Part shown: positions 1 through 6,753 of the stretch, in pieces | Layout: each line of letters opens with the position of its first letter | Numbering within the stretch: the stretch's first letter is position 1 | DNA from: UBA2256 sp964531105 | Lineage (GTDB): Bacteria > Spirochaetota > Spirochaetia > Treponematales > Rectinemataceae | Direction: 5' to 3' | DNA length: 25,443 nt | NCBI GenBank assembly: GCA_964531105.1 | Contig: CAZHFN010000028.1 | Location: 1 to 25,443, forward strand | The notes under the pieces: generated by a model | Database searches by the model: none | Seen by the model: only the letters and a program-made list of their open reading frames with translations | What the model was told of the DNA's origin: nothing | Translations under genes and position numbers: made by a program

Positions 1-665
1 TGGAGCCCGCCGGGGCAGTTGCCGCCGGTCCTGGGTATAAGGGCGAGAGCGAGGCCGCCCCTGGCCAGGCGGCGCGGGACACTCCCGACGTACAAATGCC
101 TCCCCAGGAACTGCCCAGGATAGCCTTGGTGCAGGGTCTTCCCAAGGGACCCAAAATGGATTTGATACTCCGCCAAGCTGTCGAAACTGGGGTGGAACTC
201 GTAGTGCCCCTGCAAACTAAAAACTCGGTAGTCCGAGAACTAGGCAGGGAAGGCTCTTCCGGAGGCGACTCTAGAAGGCAGAGAATACTCAAGGAAGCCC
301 TTCAGCAGTCAGGGTCCCTGGTGAGAACGAAGCTTTGTCCCACCACATCGACGGAAGAGCTTGAGTCTCTCCTTAGCGCCGAAGGTTTTCCCCCCGAGAA
401 TTCCCTCTATCTGATGTTTCACGAATTGGACATAGCCGGAAAAAGTCTTCATGAATATTGTATGGGATTTGAAGGATCGGTTGTGTTGCTCATTGGCCCC
501 GAGGGCGGCTTTACGCCTCAGGAAACCGATGCTTTCACCGAGATGTCATTCAAGGGTTTTCATATCCCTGGTTCGATACTGAGGACAGAAACCGCTGCGC
601 TCTTCGCGATCGCCGCGGTAAAGACACTGCTTTTGGAACGTAAATTATGGACACTATCGAACTGA
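1..665 (+). CDS. rsmE: 16S rRNA m3U1498 methyltransferase RsmE, 5'-truncated by window edge
   Basis: The reading frame is open from the first bases of the window (codons from base 3), so the start lies outside. The first in-frame ATG, at 96, sits inside the protein. RsmE methylates N3 of U1498 in 16S rRNA of the assembled 30S subunit with S-adenosylmethionine. The C-terminal SPOUT (trefoil knot) domain is present: the stretch VLLIGPEGGFTPQE and the later ILRTETAALFAI are the two hallmark SAM-binding motifs. About 221 codons are visible against a usual length near 245, so only part of the N-terminal PUA-like RNA-binding domain is missing. The stop overlaps the next gene's start by 19 bp, suggesting co-transcription and translational coupling. 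The upstream Ala/Gly/Pro-rich codons (3-95) are atypical for RsmE and could be a lineage-specific insertion. Confidence 0.9.
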   Translation, partial: EPAGAVAAGPGYKGESEAAPGQAARDTPDVQMPPQELPRIALVQGLPKGPKMDLILRQAVETGVELVVPLQTKNSVVRELGREGSSGGDSRRQRILKEALQQSGSLVRTKLCPTTSTEELESLLSAEGFPPENSLYLMFHELDIAGKSLHEYCMGFEGSVVLLIGPEGGFTPQETDAFTEMSFKGFHIPGSILRTETAALFAIAAVKTLLLERKLWTLSN

Positions 666-1357
666 AGGGAGTCGAGTTAGCAGGTATCAGGCTGGACCTC
701 CCGTCGCGACAGCAGATCTCGGCCCTGGCCTATGCATGGGATGATGACGCCAATCATCAAATTTGTTTTCTGAACAGTCCCAGTTTCCTGGCAGCCCGAG
801 GATCGGGTGAATATGCCTCCATGATACGAAGTGCTGACCTGGTGCTCAGCAAATCCCGGACCTTATCTGCCAAGATAGCTGAAATGGCGAAAGCCAGAAC
901 TGCCTCGGGAGAAGGCTTGAACTTGCGAAAAGTGAAAATAGCTCAGCGGCGAAAGGATTTTTTAAGTTTTTTTGGCCCACCAGAGGAACTTGAAGACTTC
1001 GCAGCGGCATATAAGCCCCTAGCAGTCCTGTCTGCACTTCTATCCTCACTGGAGGAGCGTAAGGGTTCACTTTTTCTTTTGGGTGGTAAAAAGGCATCCC
1101 TGGCCAGGGCGGAGATCAATGTAAAAGCTACTTTCCCTTCTCTCCGCATAGTAGGCCGAAGTACCGGGGATTGCGAAGGCAGTGAGGCACTGGTGCTGAA
1201 GGCTCTGCAAAAAGCCTCGCCAGATCTTATTCTTGCAGGATCGATGCTACGGGGCGGAGAGTTGTGGATTCCTCGGAATATGCGCTTTACGAACTCCGGC
1301 ATTTATTTCTACGAAGCCCGGATAATCGAAACTTTGGCAGGAATTCATCGAAAATAG
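647..1357 (+). CDS. Divergent WecG/TagA/CpsF-family protein, catalytic residues apparently lost
   Basis: This 236-residue protein has the TagA/WecG layout. An N-terminal half carries an LNSPSF motif where the family has its TPN motif. The C-terminal half has GSLFLLGGKKASLARA, the PSLRIVGRSTG strand and DLILAGS followed by ELWIPRN, matching the family pattern of LLGG, then IVG..G, then VGLG.PkQE.Wi. Family members transfer N-acetylmannosaminuronic acid or ManNAc onto undecaprenyl-linked sugars. The segment that normally carries the catalytic Asp-Gly (after SADLVL) reads SKSRTLSA here, and the PkQE motif reads RGGE, so glycosyltransferase activity is doubtful. The ATG lies within the end of rsmE (19 bp overlap). 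A small pseudoenzyme or a changed substrate are both possible. Confidence 0.65.
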   Translation: MDTIELKGVELAGIRLDLPSRQQISALAYAWDDDANHQICFLNSPSFLAARGSGEYASMIRSADLVLSKSRTLSAKIAEMAKARTASGEGLNLRKVKIAQRRKDFLSFFGPPEELEDFAAAYKPLAVLSALLSSLEERKGSLFLLGGKKASLARAEINVKATFPSLRIVGRSTGDCEGSEALVLKALQKASPDLILAGSMLRGGELWIPRNMRFTNSGIYFYEARIIETLAGIHRK

Positions 1358-1426
1358 ACAAATGTCTACAGCTTTTCGATAGGATTGGGCTTCCAGTATT
1401 TTCCCGGACAGCGGAATATTGGCGCT

Positions 1427-2566
1427 ATGAGAGCCATAGCCTATTGGGACATGGACAGGGTGCGCATCCAGAGAATACTTGCTGAGTTGGAGGCATTTTT
1501 TGAACTTCGAATGGCTTCCACCCTTGGAGAGCTGAGAGCCCAGGCTCAAGACAGCTCGATCTGCGCGCTGATTATTGGACTGCCAACCGATGGCGGAAAT
1601 GGAATCGCCAGCTTCTTTGCCCGTTTTGAAGCACCAAGGGGCTTCCCTCTCTTCATTCTTGGCAATCTACCGCTTAACTGCAAAGATCGAGGCGAGATTC
1701 ATATCAATACCGATGAAGGCTGTCTTCTTGGCCCTGGTGAGTATGGAGCCCTTAAAGACCGCATAGTCCTGGCTGTCCAAAAAAGATCCGCCGCAGAGCT
1801 TCGTTTGCCGCATTTCGTAGGCAGAAGCAAGGCTATGGCCGAGGTAAAAGCCTTGGCAGCTAGCTTCGCCACTCGGAATCTACCCGTTCTTATACTTGGG
1901 GAAACGGGGACTGGTAAGGAATTGGTGGCTCAGTCAGTACATGTACTTTCGTCCCGGAGCGAAAGGGATCTTGTCGCCCTCAATTGCGCAGCCTTGCCTG
2001 AAAATTTAGTGGAGAGTGAGCTATTCGGTGTTGAGAAAGGCGCCTATACGGATGCCCAATGCCGTCGTGGTGCCCTGGCCAGGGCTTCTGGTGGCAGTCT
2101 CTTTCTGGACGAAATTGGAAGTATGGCCTTAAGTGTTCAGCCCAAGCTGCTGCGCGCCCTGGAAATAGGTGAGTATTGGCGATTAGGTGGGGAAAGGCTG
2201 GAAAAATCAGAGTTCAGGCTCATCTGTGCTACTGGCGAAGATCTGTGGATGGGGATCGAAAAGGGCTTATTCAGAAAGGATCTCTTCTATAGGATTGCCG
2301 TTCTGCCCATAATAATTCCTGCCTTGCGGGAGAGGCCTGAGGATATCAGGGATCTAGCCCTGGACTTCTGCAGCAGGGCCTCTGAAGGTTTATGCGAACT
2401 GTCGGATTCTGCCATTGAAAAGCTCATGTCCTACCCTTGGCCGGGCAATGTGAGAGAGCTTAAATCGGTCATCTACCGTGCCTGTGCCTACTCGCAAAGA
2501 GGAGTGTTGGGTCCTGACGATATAGTATTTATATTTGCAGGGACTTTCAGTTCTTATCCGGCTTAG
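1427..2566 (+). CDS. NtrC-like AAA+ protein without GAFTGA motif or DNA-binding domain
   Basis: From the ATG at 1427 the protein has 379 residues; a TTG at 1385 would add 14 residues but has no spaced ribosome site. Residues 1-115 resemble a receiver domain without the phosphorylatable Asp (strand 3 reads CALIIGLP). Residues from about 130 form a sigma54-interaction-type AAA+ domain: Walker A GETGTGKE (158-165), Walker B GGSLFLDEIG, sensor and arginine-finger region FRKDLFYRIAVLP, and the WPGNVREL lid motif. The loop that touches sigma54, canonically GAFTGA, is GAYTDA (205-210). The protein ends about 30 residues after the lid, with no Fis-type helix-turn-helix. It probably hydrolyses ATP but is unlikely to be a standard sigma54 activator. 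Its last 20 bp overlap the convergent trmJ-like gene. Confidence 0.8.
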   Translation: MRAIAYWDMDRVRIQRILAELEAFFELRMASTLGELRAQAQDSSICALIIGLPTDGGNGIASFFARFEAPRGFPLFILGNLPLNCKDRGEIHINTDEGCLLGPGEYGALKDRIVLAVQKRSAAELRLPHFVGRSKAMAEVKALAASFATRNLPVLILGETGTGKELVAQSVHVLSSRSERDLVALNCAALPENLVESELFGVEKGAYTDAQCRRGALARASGGSLFLDEIGSMALSVQPKLLRALEIGEYWRLGGERLEKSEFRLICATGEDLWMGIEKGLFRKDLFYRIAVLPIIIPALRERPEDIRDLALDFCSRASEGLCELSDSAIEKLMSYPWPGNVRELKSVIYRACAYSQRGVLGPDDIVFIFAGTFSSYPA

Positions 2567-3335
2567 ATCCAAGAGCCAATGCCTTACGATAGGATTGTGC
2601 GAGATATTCGAGTTCTACAGAGCTGGCTCCTGCTCTTTCGCATAGATCCCTCAGGAAATTGCGCATGTAATCTCGATCACTTAATCTGAAGGCGCCCTTT
2701 GCCGCAAAGGCTTCGAGTACTGGCTCAATGTGCCTATCCACTTCGATGCGTTCGCAGGCTTTTACCGGGTTTTCATCGCTGGTGAGAATCCTGGCATTCG
2801 CTTCGGCCTGGCTTATGAAAATTTCGTAGCAGGCCACTTGTACTGCCTGGGCTACATTCAGGGATGGAAACGCATCGGAAGAGGGAATATGAACTGCCAG
2901 GCTGCAACACGCCAGTTCTTCGTCCGAAAGGCCATCTCTTTCATTGCCGAACACGAGTGCAACAGGTTCATTACGGAATTTAAATGCAGCAACTGTATTC
3001 TCGAGTCCTGCCAGGGTTCGGGTAAAATTCCTTACGCTGATAGATTCACCCTTGCGTCGCGATCCAGAGCGTCTGGAGAAGCCGGCTGAGAGGCTGAATT
3101 CTCTCAAGGCTTCTTCCAGGCTGGCATAACGAATGGCGGTTTCGTACACATCGAAGGCGTGGACAGCCATGGTTTTGACAAGTACTTCGTCATATTCAGG
3201 GCAATTGGCCAGAATAAGGCGCTCCATGCCCATGGTTTTCATGGCTCGGCAGAGGGAACCGAGATTCCCCGACTCCTTGACGCGGCAAAGGACTATTGCT
3301 GAGCCTTGCATGCTCGTTTGCTTCACTTTCTCCAT
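2547..3335 (-). CDS. TrmJ-type SPOUT RNA 2'-O-methyltransferase
   Basis: A 262-residue protein with the SpoU/TrmH knot motifs: motif 1 ESGNLGSLCRAMKTMG near the N-terminus, motif 2 VALVFGNERDGLSDEEL near residue 130, and motif 3 SLNVAQAVQVACYE about 20 residues later. The order, and a C-terminal helical extension of about 90 residues after the knot, match TrmJ, which methylates the ribose at position 32 of tRNA using S-adenosylmethionine. An rRNA target cannot be excluded from motifs alone. The ATG is preceded by AGGG at a short distance. It is transcribed divergently from the SDR gene across a 67-bp spacer and converges on the AAA+ gene with a 20-bp overlap, so no separate terminator fits between them. 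Confidence 0.82.
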   Translation of the reverse strand: MEKVKQTSMQGSAIVLCRVKESGNLGSLCRAMKTMGMERLILANCPEYDEVLVKTMAVHAFDVYETAIRYASLEEALREFSLSAGFSRRSGSRRKGESISVRNFTRTLAGLENTVAAFKFRNEPVALVFGNERDGLSDEELACCSLAVHIPSSDAFPSLNVAQAVQVACYEIFISQAEANARILTSDENPVKACERIEVDRHIEPVLEAFAAKGAFRLSDRDYMRNFLRDLCERAGASSVELEYLAQSYRKALALGSKPDKN

Positions 3336-3366
3336 TCAAATCCCTGTTTGCTATCGCTCTTTTACC

Positions 3367-3396
3367 TTGTCCCTCTGGGGGCCGGCGACATATAGT
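3367..3396 (+). promoter_or_regulatory. Putative promoter for the SDR gene (leaderless)
   Basis: TTGTCC (3367-3372), an 18-bp spacer and TATAGT (3391-3396). Only six bases separate the -10 hexamer from the ATG at 3403, so transcription would begin at or beside the start codon. No Shine-Dalgarno precedes the ATG. Confidence 0.55.
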
Positions 3397-3402
3397 AATG
3401 CC

Positions 3403-4248
3403 ATGGATACAGGGGAGCAAGACCGGAAGATCGTTGAGCAGATGTGCCCTGAAAGGGGCGGTTCGGTGTTTCAGCGTCACAGGGCTCTTGTGCTGGGCGG
3501 CAGCGGAGGTATAGGAAGGGCCATCTCGCTCGGCCTCGCCGCCAGAGGGGCCCTGTCGATCATTCACGGCCGCAACAGCGCCAAGGTGCAAGCCCTGGTG
3601 GGAGAAATCCGAAAATCAGGCGGCGAGGCCGAGGGCTTCAGCCTGGATTTGGAACAACCCCGAAGGCTCGAGGCCCTTGTAAAAGCCATCCTTGAAAAGG
3701 CGAAAGACAGCGCTCGCAACCAGCCTATCGAAATACTCATTTGCGCCTTCGGTCCCTTCATACAGAAACCTTTTATCGGCCATGATGCCTGCGATTGGGA
3801 GAAAACCGCGCTTTTGGATTTAGCCCTGCCTGGTGCCCTGGCTTCCTCCCTTTTTTCTTCCATGTGTTCGCAAGGATTCGGGCGTATCCTGTTTTTAGGC
3901 GGCACTCGTACTGACAGCATCCATGGCTACAAATCCAATGCCGCCTATGCGGCTGCTAAAACAGGACTGGGAGTAGTTGCCAAATCCCTGGCCATGGAAG
4001 GTGCGGCGCACAACGTGGCTGCAGTAGTAGTCTGTCCAGGTTTTGTGGAGACAGAATACCTTTCTCCAGCCCAGAAAAATTCTCTCATTGCCGCTTCGCC
4101 CGATGGCAGGCTGATTCAGCCTTCCGAACTGGCAAGCCTTGCCCTCGACCTTCTCGACAGGGATCCTTGCCCAAGCTCGGGAGCCGTTGTTTCCTTTGAT
4201 TCGGGCTTTTCTCCTTGCGGGTTTGACAATCCCGGTGCCCGGCGATAG
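3403..4248 (+). CDS. Short-chain dehydrogenase/reductase family oxidoreductase
   Basis: A 281-residue classical SDR. After a 27-residue extension comes the Rossmann NAD(P)-binding motif ALVLGGSGGIGRAIS (TGxxxGIG type). The catalytic region has the strand ILFLGGT, then YKSNAAYAAAKTGL with the Tyr-x3-Lys pair, then VVVCPGFVETEY, the usual PG motif after the active site. The NAG motif position reads ICAFGPF. Family members reduce carbonyls or oxidise alcohols with NAD(P)H; FabG-like 3-oxoacyl reductase is the nearest familiar example, but the substrate cannot be read from sequence. The start at 3403 was chosen because a promoter abuts it; the frame extends upstream to 3133 only as the shadow of trmJ. 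The next gene follows nine bases after the stop, suggesting an operon. Confidence 0.8.
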   Translation: MDTGEQDRKIVEQMCPERGGSVFQRHRALVLGGSGGIGRAISLGLAARGALSIIHGRNSAKVQALVGEIRKSGGEAEGFSLDLEQPRRLEALVKAILEKAKDSARNQPIEILICAFGPFIQKPFIGHDACDWEKTALLDLALPGALASSLFSSMCSQGFGRILFLGGTRTDSIHGYKSNAAYAAAKTGLGVVAKSLAMEGAAHNVAAVVVCPGFVETEYLSPAQKNSLIAASPDGRLIQPSELASLALDLLDRDPCPSSGAVVSFDSGFSPCGFDNPGARR

Positions 4249-4257
4249 GATTGCCCC

Positions 4258-4809
4258 ATGTCTTCCCGCCTAATCGCCCGAGCCTCGGCTACTCCAGGCT
4301 CCGGACAAGCTCTGTCCAGCTCAGCCCTGGAATTTGAAACCTTGGCTGAACTACCCCAGGGCTTGTGCTGCCGGCCGGCTGGCAGCCTGGGCGCCGAAAA
4401 AGTTGTTGATTTAAATGTTGCGATCACCAAGGCATTGGGGGACGAAATATCCACGCTCCTCTTTGATTTTGGACTTGTGGAAGACCTGGCTCCCGCGGGA
4501 GTGGGGCTTTTGGTGGCCCTCCAAAAACGCTTGCGCGAGCGATCTGGCGATCTGGTTTTAGTGGGTATGCGACCACGACTCATGAGGTTTCTGGAAAGCC
4601 TGGGATTCGGGGATTATTTCTCCCATTCCCTGGATCGGCGCCATGCCATTGAGTATATTCTGATGATGAAACGCGACATATTTCCCCGTTCGGCTCCCTG
4701 CCCAGCCTGTTCTGCCCCGCTGGCCATTCATGGGCCTGGGCGAAGCCGTTGTCGCGCCTGTCAGGCTGTGCTCACTGTTCTGGCCGACGGCTCTCTGGAG
4801 CTGGGTTAA
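4258..4809 (+). CDS. STAS-domain protein fused to C-terminal zinc ribbon
   Basis: 183 residues. Residues about 28-140 form a STAS fold like anti-anti-sigma factors (SpoIIAA/RsbV): a strand around TLLFDFGLVEDL, the loop APAGVGLLVALQKRL, then LVLVGMRPRLMRFLESLGFGDYF. In SpoIIAA-type proteins the loop reads DSSG and the second Ser is phosphorylated by an anti-sigma kinase; here Ala/Pro/Ala occupies that site, so phospho-switching is not expected. Residues about 148-172 carry two paired Cys motifs (CPAC and CRAC, 20 residues apart), a likely zinc ribbon that is not part of ordinary STAS proteins. It follows the SDR gene by nine bases with AGGA upstream of the ATG, so the two are probably co-transcribed. 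The role is unknown. Confidence 0.72.
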   Translation: MSSRLIARASATPGSGQALSSSALEFETLAELPQGLCCRPAGSLGAEKVVDLNVAITKALGDEISTLLFDFGLVEDLAPAGVGLLVALQKRLRERSGDLVLVGMRPRLMRFLESLGFGDYFSHSLDRRHAIEYILMMKRDIFPRSAPCPACSAPLAIHGPGRSRCRACQAVLTVLADGSLELG

Positions 4810-4823
4810 AAACCGTTGAGGTT

Positions 4824-4852
4824 TTGATCCCATCCTAAGCCTGCATTATCCT
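4824..4852 (+). promoter_or_regulatory. Putative promoter for the YbjN-like/pspA pair
   Basis: TTGATC (4824-4829), 17-bp spacer, TATCCT (4847-4852). The strong ribosome site GAGGAGGAG follows directly and the ATG is at 4867, giving a leader of about 8-10 nt. A small A/T-flanked hairpin (AAAACC, five-base loop, GGTTTT; about 4809-4825) just upstream may weakly terminate the STAS transcript. Confidence 0.45.
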
Positions 4853-4866
4853 GAGGAGGAGATGGT

Positions 4867-5262
4867 ATGGAAGGTTTATCTAAGGTTGAAAGTTTTCTCA
4901 TCGACCTGGGCATATCGTACCAGGAGGTTTCGAAAGGAGCCTGGCTTGTGGAGGATGAGGAGAAGGGCCTGCCCAAGATGGTGGTGAGTCATGTGGATCC
5001 CATCGTTATCATAAGGGCTGATGTGATGCCCGTTCCCGAGAAGGGCAAGGAAGAGCTCTTCGGCACCCTGCTCAAGCTGAATGGAAATGATTTTCTTCAT
5101 GGTGCCTACGCCCTCGATGGAAATGAAATCGTAGCGCTGGATACCCTGGAATACGACACTATGGATAAGAATGAATTCAGGGCTTCGGTGGAGTCCATGG
5201 CCTTCGCCCTGAGTCAGCACTACCCCCTGCTTTCGAAATTCCTGGCCAAGAAGGAGGGCTGA
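4867..5262 (+). CDS. YbjN-like / CesT-like small protein paired with PspA
   Basis: A 131-residue acidic protein resembling the YbjN / type III chaperone-like fold: an N-terminal helix (KVESFLIDLGISYQEV), antiparallel strands (AWLVEDEE, PKMVVSHVDPIVIIRADV) and a long helix starting around KEELFGTLLKLNGNDFLHG, which is the most family-like segment. No catalytic residues are evident. Members of this fold bind partner proteins. The gene has a very strong Shine-Dalgarno (GAGGAGGAG) and ends three bases before pspA, so the two are translated together and this protein may bind or regulate PspA; that last point is inference from position. Confidence 0.65.
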   Translation: MEGLSKVESFLIDLGISYQEVSKGAWLVEDEEKGLPKMVVSHVDPIVIIRADVMPVPEKGKEELFGTLLKLNGNDFLHGAYALDGNEIVALDTLEYDTMDKNEFRASVESMAFALSQHYPLLSKFLAKKEG

Positions 5263-5265
5263 TAC

Positions 5266-5991
5266 ATGGGTATCTTCGATAGGCTTAAGAGCGTTATATC
5301 GTCCAACGTGAATGATCTGATCTCCAAGGCCGAGAATCCTGAAAAAATGCTCAATCAGATGATCGTCGACATGAACGAACAGCTCATCGACTCCAAGAAG
5401 GCCGTAGCCATGGCCATCGCCGATGAGAAACGGCTTGAGCGTGAAGTTGGAGAAAACCGGGCTAAGGCCGAGGAGTGGGAGAAAAAGGCAATGCTCGCGG
5501 TCAGGGCTGGCCGGGATGATCTGGCTAAGGAAGCCCTCATGCGAAAGCAGGAACATGAGAGCTATGTCGGTCAGTTGGGCACCCAATGGCAAGCACAGAA
5601 AGAGTCGGTGGAAAAGCTCAAGGAATCACTGCGGGGCTTGCAAACTAAGATAGAGGAAGCTTCCCGCAAAAAAAATATTCTTATCGCCAGGGCTAAAAGA
5701 GCTGAAGCCCAGGAGAAGATCAACAAGACCATGTCCTCGCTTCAGGGCAACAAGAGTGCCTTCGATACCTTCGATCGCATGGCCAAGAAAATAGATGAGA
5801 TAGAGGCCAGGGCCGAGGCGCAGAAAGAACTGGAAGACGTGTCCTCTGGTGCCAGCCTAGACAAGCAGTTCGCTGCCCTCGAATCGTCGCCATCAGCCGC
5901 GGATGCTCTTCTGGAGGATCTGAAGCGCAAGATGATCACCCAGGATGCCGGCGGTGCTTCGGCATCGGGCGGCGAAGCCAAGCCTTCCTGA
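5266..5991 (+). CDS. pspA: PspA/IM30 family membrane-stress protein
   Basis: 241 residues beginning MGIFDRLKSVISSNVNDLI, the amphipathic membrane-binding helix typical of PspA/Vipp1/IM30. It continues with the family phrase AENPEKMLNQMIVDMNEQL and long charged coiled-coil helices to about residue 190, including the conserved AKRAEAQEKINK and FDRMAKKIDEIEARAEA segments. These proteins are ESCRT-III-like, polymerise on the inner face of the cytoplasmic membrane and protect it when proton motive force falls. The tail after residue 195 is rich in Ala, Ser and Gly and probably disordered. It starts three bases after the YbjN-like gene. There is no pspF or pspBC beside it; a winged-helix regulator follows beyond a strong terminator. 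Confidence 0.92.
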   Translation: MGIFDRLKSVISSNVNDLISKAENPEKMLNQMIVDMNEQLIDSKKAVAMAIADEKRLEREVGENRAKAEEWEKKAMLAVRAGRDDLAKEALMRKQEHESYVGQLGTQWQAQKESVEKLKESLRGLQTKIEEASRKKNILIARAKRAEAQEKINKTMSSLQGNKSAFDTFDRMAKKIDEIEARAEAQKELEDVSSGASLDKQFAALESSPSAADALLEDLKRKMITQDAGGASASGGEAKPS

Positions 5992-6024
5992 TTCGAGCAG
6001 GGCTTGGCAGAAAGGCCCTGACTG

Positions 6025-6753
6025 ATGAATACCTTACCGATCAAGGCTCTCCTCCTCTCAGGAGGAGGGCCTTTTTATTCTTCCCGCCCAGGCTGGATCT
6101 CCAAACCAGGGTTGAGCACCTTTTTGCATATCGATACCCTGGAAGAACTTCCGTCTTCTGCAGTAATTTTTGCCAAGGCGTATCAGGTCTGCATCATGCC
6201 TACTGCCATGTATTTGACTGGAGTTGTCCTGCCTGCAGCGCTGATAACAATTGTCTATGGGCCTATCGAAGACGTCGTGCCCTGTCTGGAAGCCGGCGCC
6301 TTCGATTTTATGCCTGAAAACTGGTCGCTGGGAGAACTGGAAGCCCGGCTTTTCCGTTATTGGAGGCTAGAGCTACGGGGAGATAGGAGATCCTACTATC
6401 TCTGGGGCTGCAGCCTAGTTCCCCTACATCGAGCTGATGAGTTTTCTGGATCCGAGACTCTGGTTAAGAACGGTACTGTGGAACTTACCCCCGGACAAGC
6501 TGCGATAGTACGGCTTTTGCTCACCCATCCAGGCAAGGTAGTTTCTTTCTCAGTCTTAGGCCAGGCGGGAGGGCTTAGGCTTTCCAGACAAATTGCCGAA
6601 TCTCGAGACTCGGCAATGCCTGATTTTTCCAAAAAAGCTGCACATATGATGATGAGCCGCATCAAGGCCAGGCTATCCTGTCTGGATCCGGGACTGGCCG
6701 CCCGGATCAGCTCGGTGAGGGGACAGGGATACCTGTGGCGGGATGGCCTTTAG
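6025..6753 (+). CDS. Winged-helix regulator with degenerate receiver-like domain
   Basis: A 242-residue protein. Residues about 5-120 look like a receiver domain: strand KALLLSGGG, then VVLPAALITIVYGPIEDVVPCLEAGAFDFMP, the last part matching the usual GA.DFl.KP end. The acidic pocket and the phosphorylated Asp are absent. Residues about 155-242 match an OmpR/PhoB winged helix: VELTPGQAAIVRLLLTHPGKVVS, a recognition helix around MMMSRIKARLSCL, and the wing ISSVRGQGYLWR. It should bind DNA without classical phosphorylation control. The ATG at 6025 has AGAAAGG nine bases upstream, but a perfect terminator hairpin (6043-6079) lies inside its first 18 codons; a later start would remove the first receiver strand. 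It converges on murA with a four-base overlap. Confidence 0.7.
   Translation: MNTLPIKALLLSGGGPFYSSRPGWISKPGLSTFLHIDTLEELPSSAVIFAKAYQVCIMPTAMYLTGVVLPAALITIVYGPIEDVVPCLEAGAFDFMPENWSLGELEARLFRYWRLELRGDRRSYYLWGCSLVPLHRADEFSGSETLVKNGTVELTPGQAAIVRLLLTHPGKVVSFSVLGQAGGLRLSRQIAESRDSAMPDFSKKAAHMMMSRIKARLSCLDPGLAARISSVRGQGYLWRDGL
6043..6079 (+). terminator. Rho-independent terminator after pspA
   Basis: A 14-bp stem with a single U-G pair (left arm 6043-6056, right arm 6060-6073), a three-base CTC loop and a T-run at 6072-6076. It fits the end of the YbjN-like/pspA transcript 50 bases after the pspA stop, yet it lies inside the N-terminal codons of the next gene. Confidence 0.85.

Noticed and set aside
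3133..3402. Extension of the SDR frame upstream by 90 codons
   Set aside because: It lies opposite the start of the trmJ-like gene, has no ribosome site, and the SDR family N-terminus begins well after 3403.
4876..5592. A 238-codon open frame opposite the YbjN-like gene and pspA
   Set aside because: It mirrors the codon pattern of two clear genes on the other strand and has no family resemblance.
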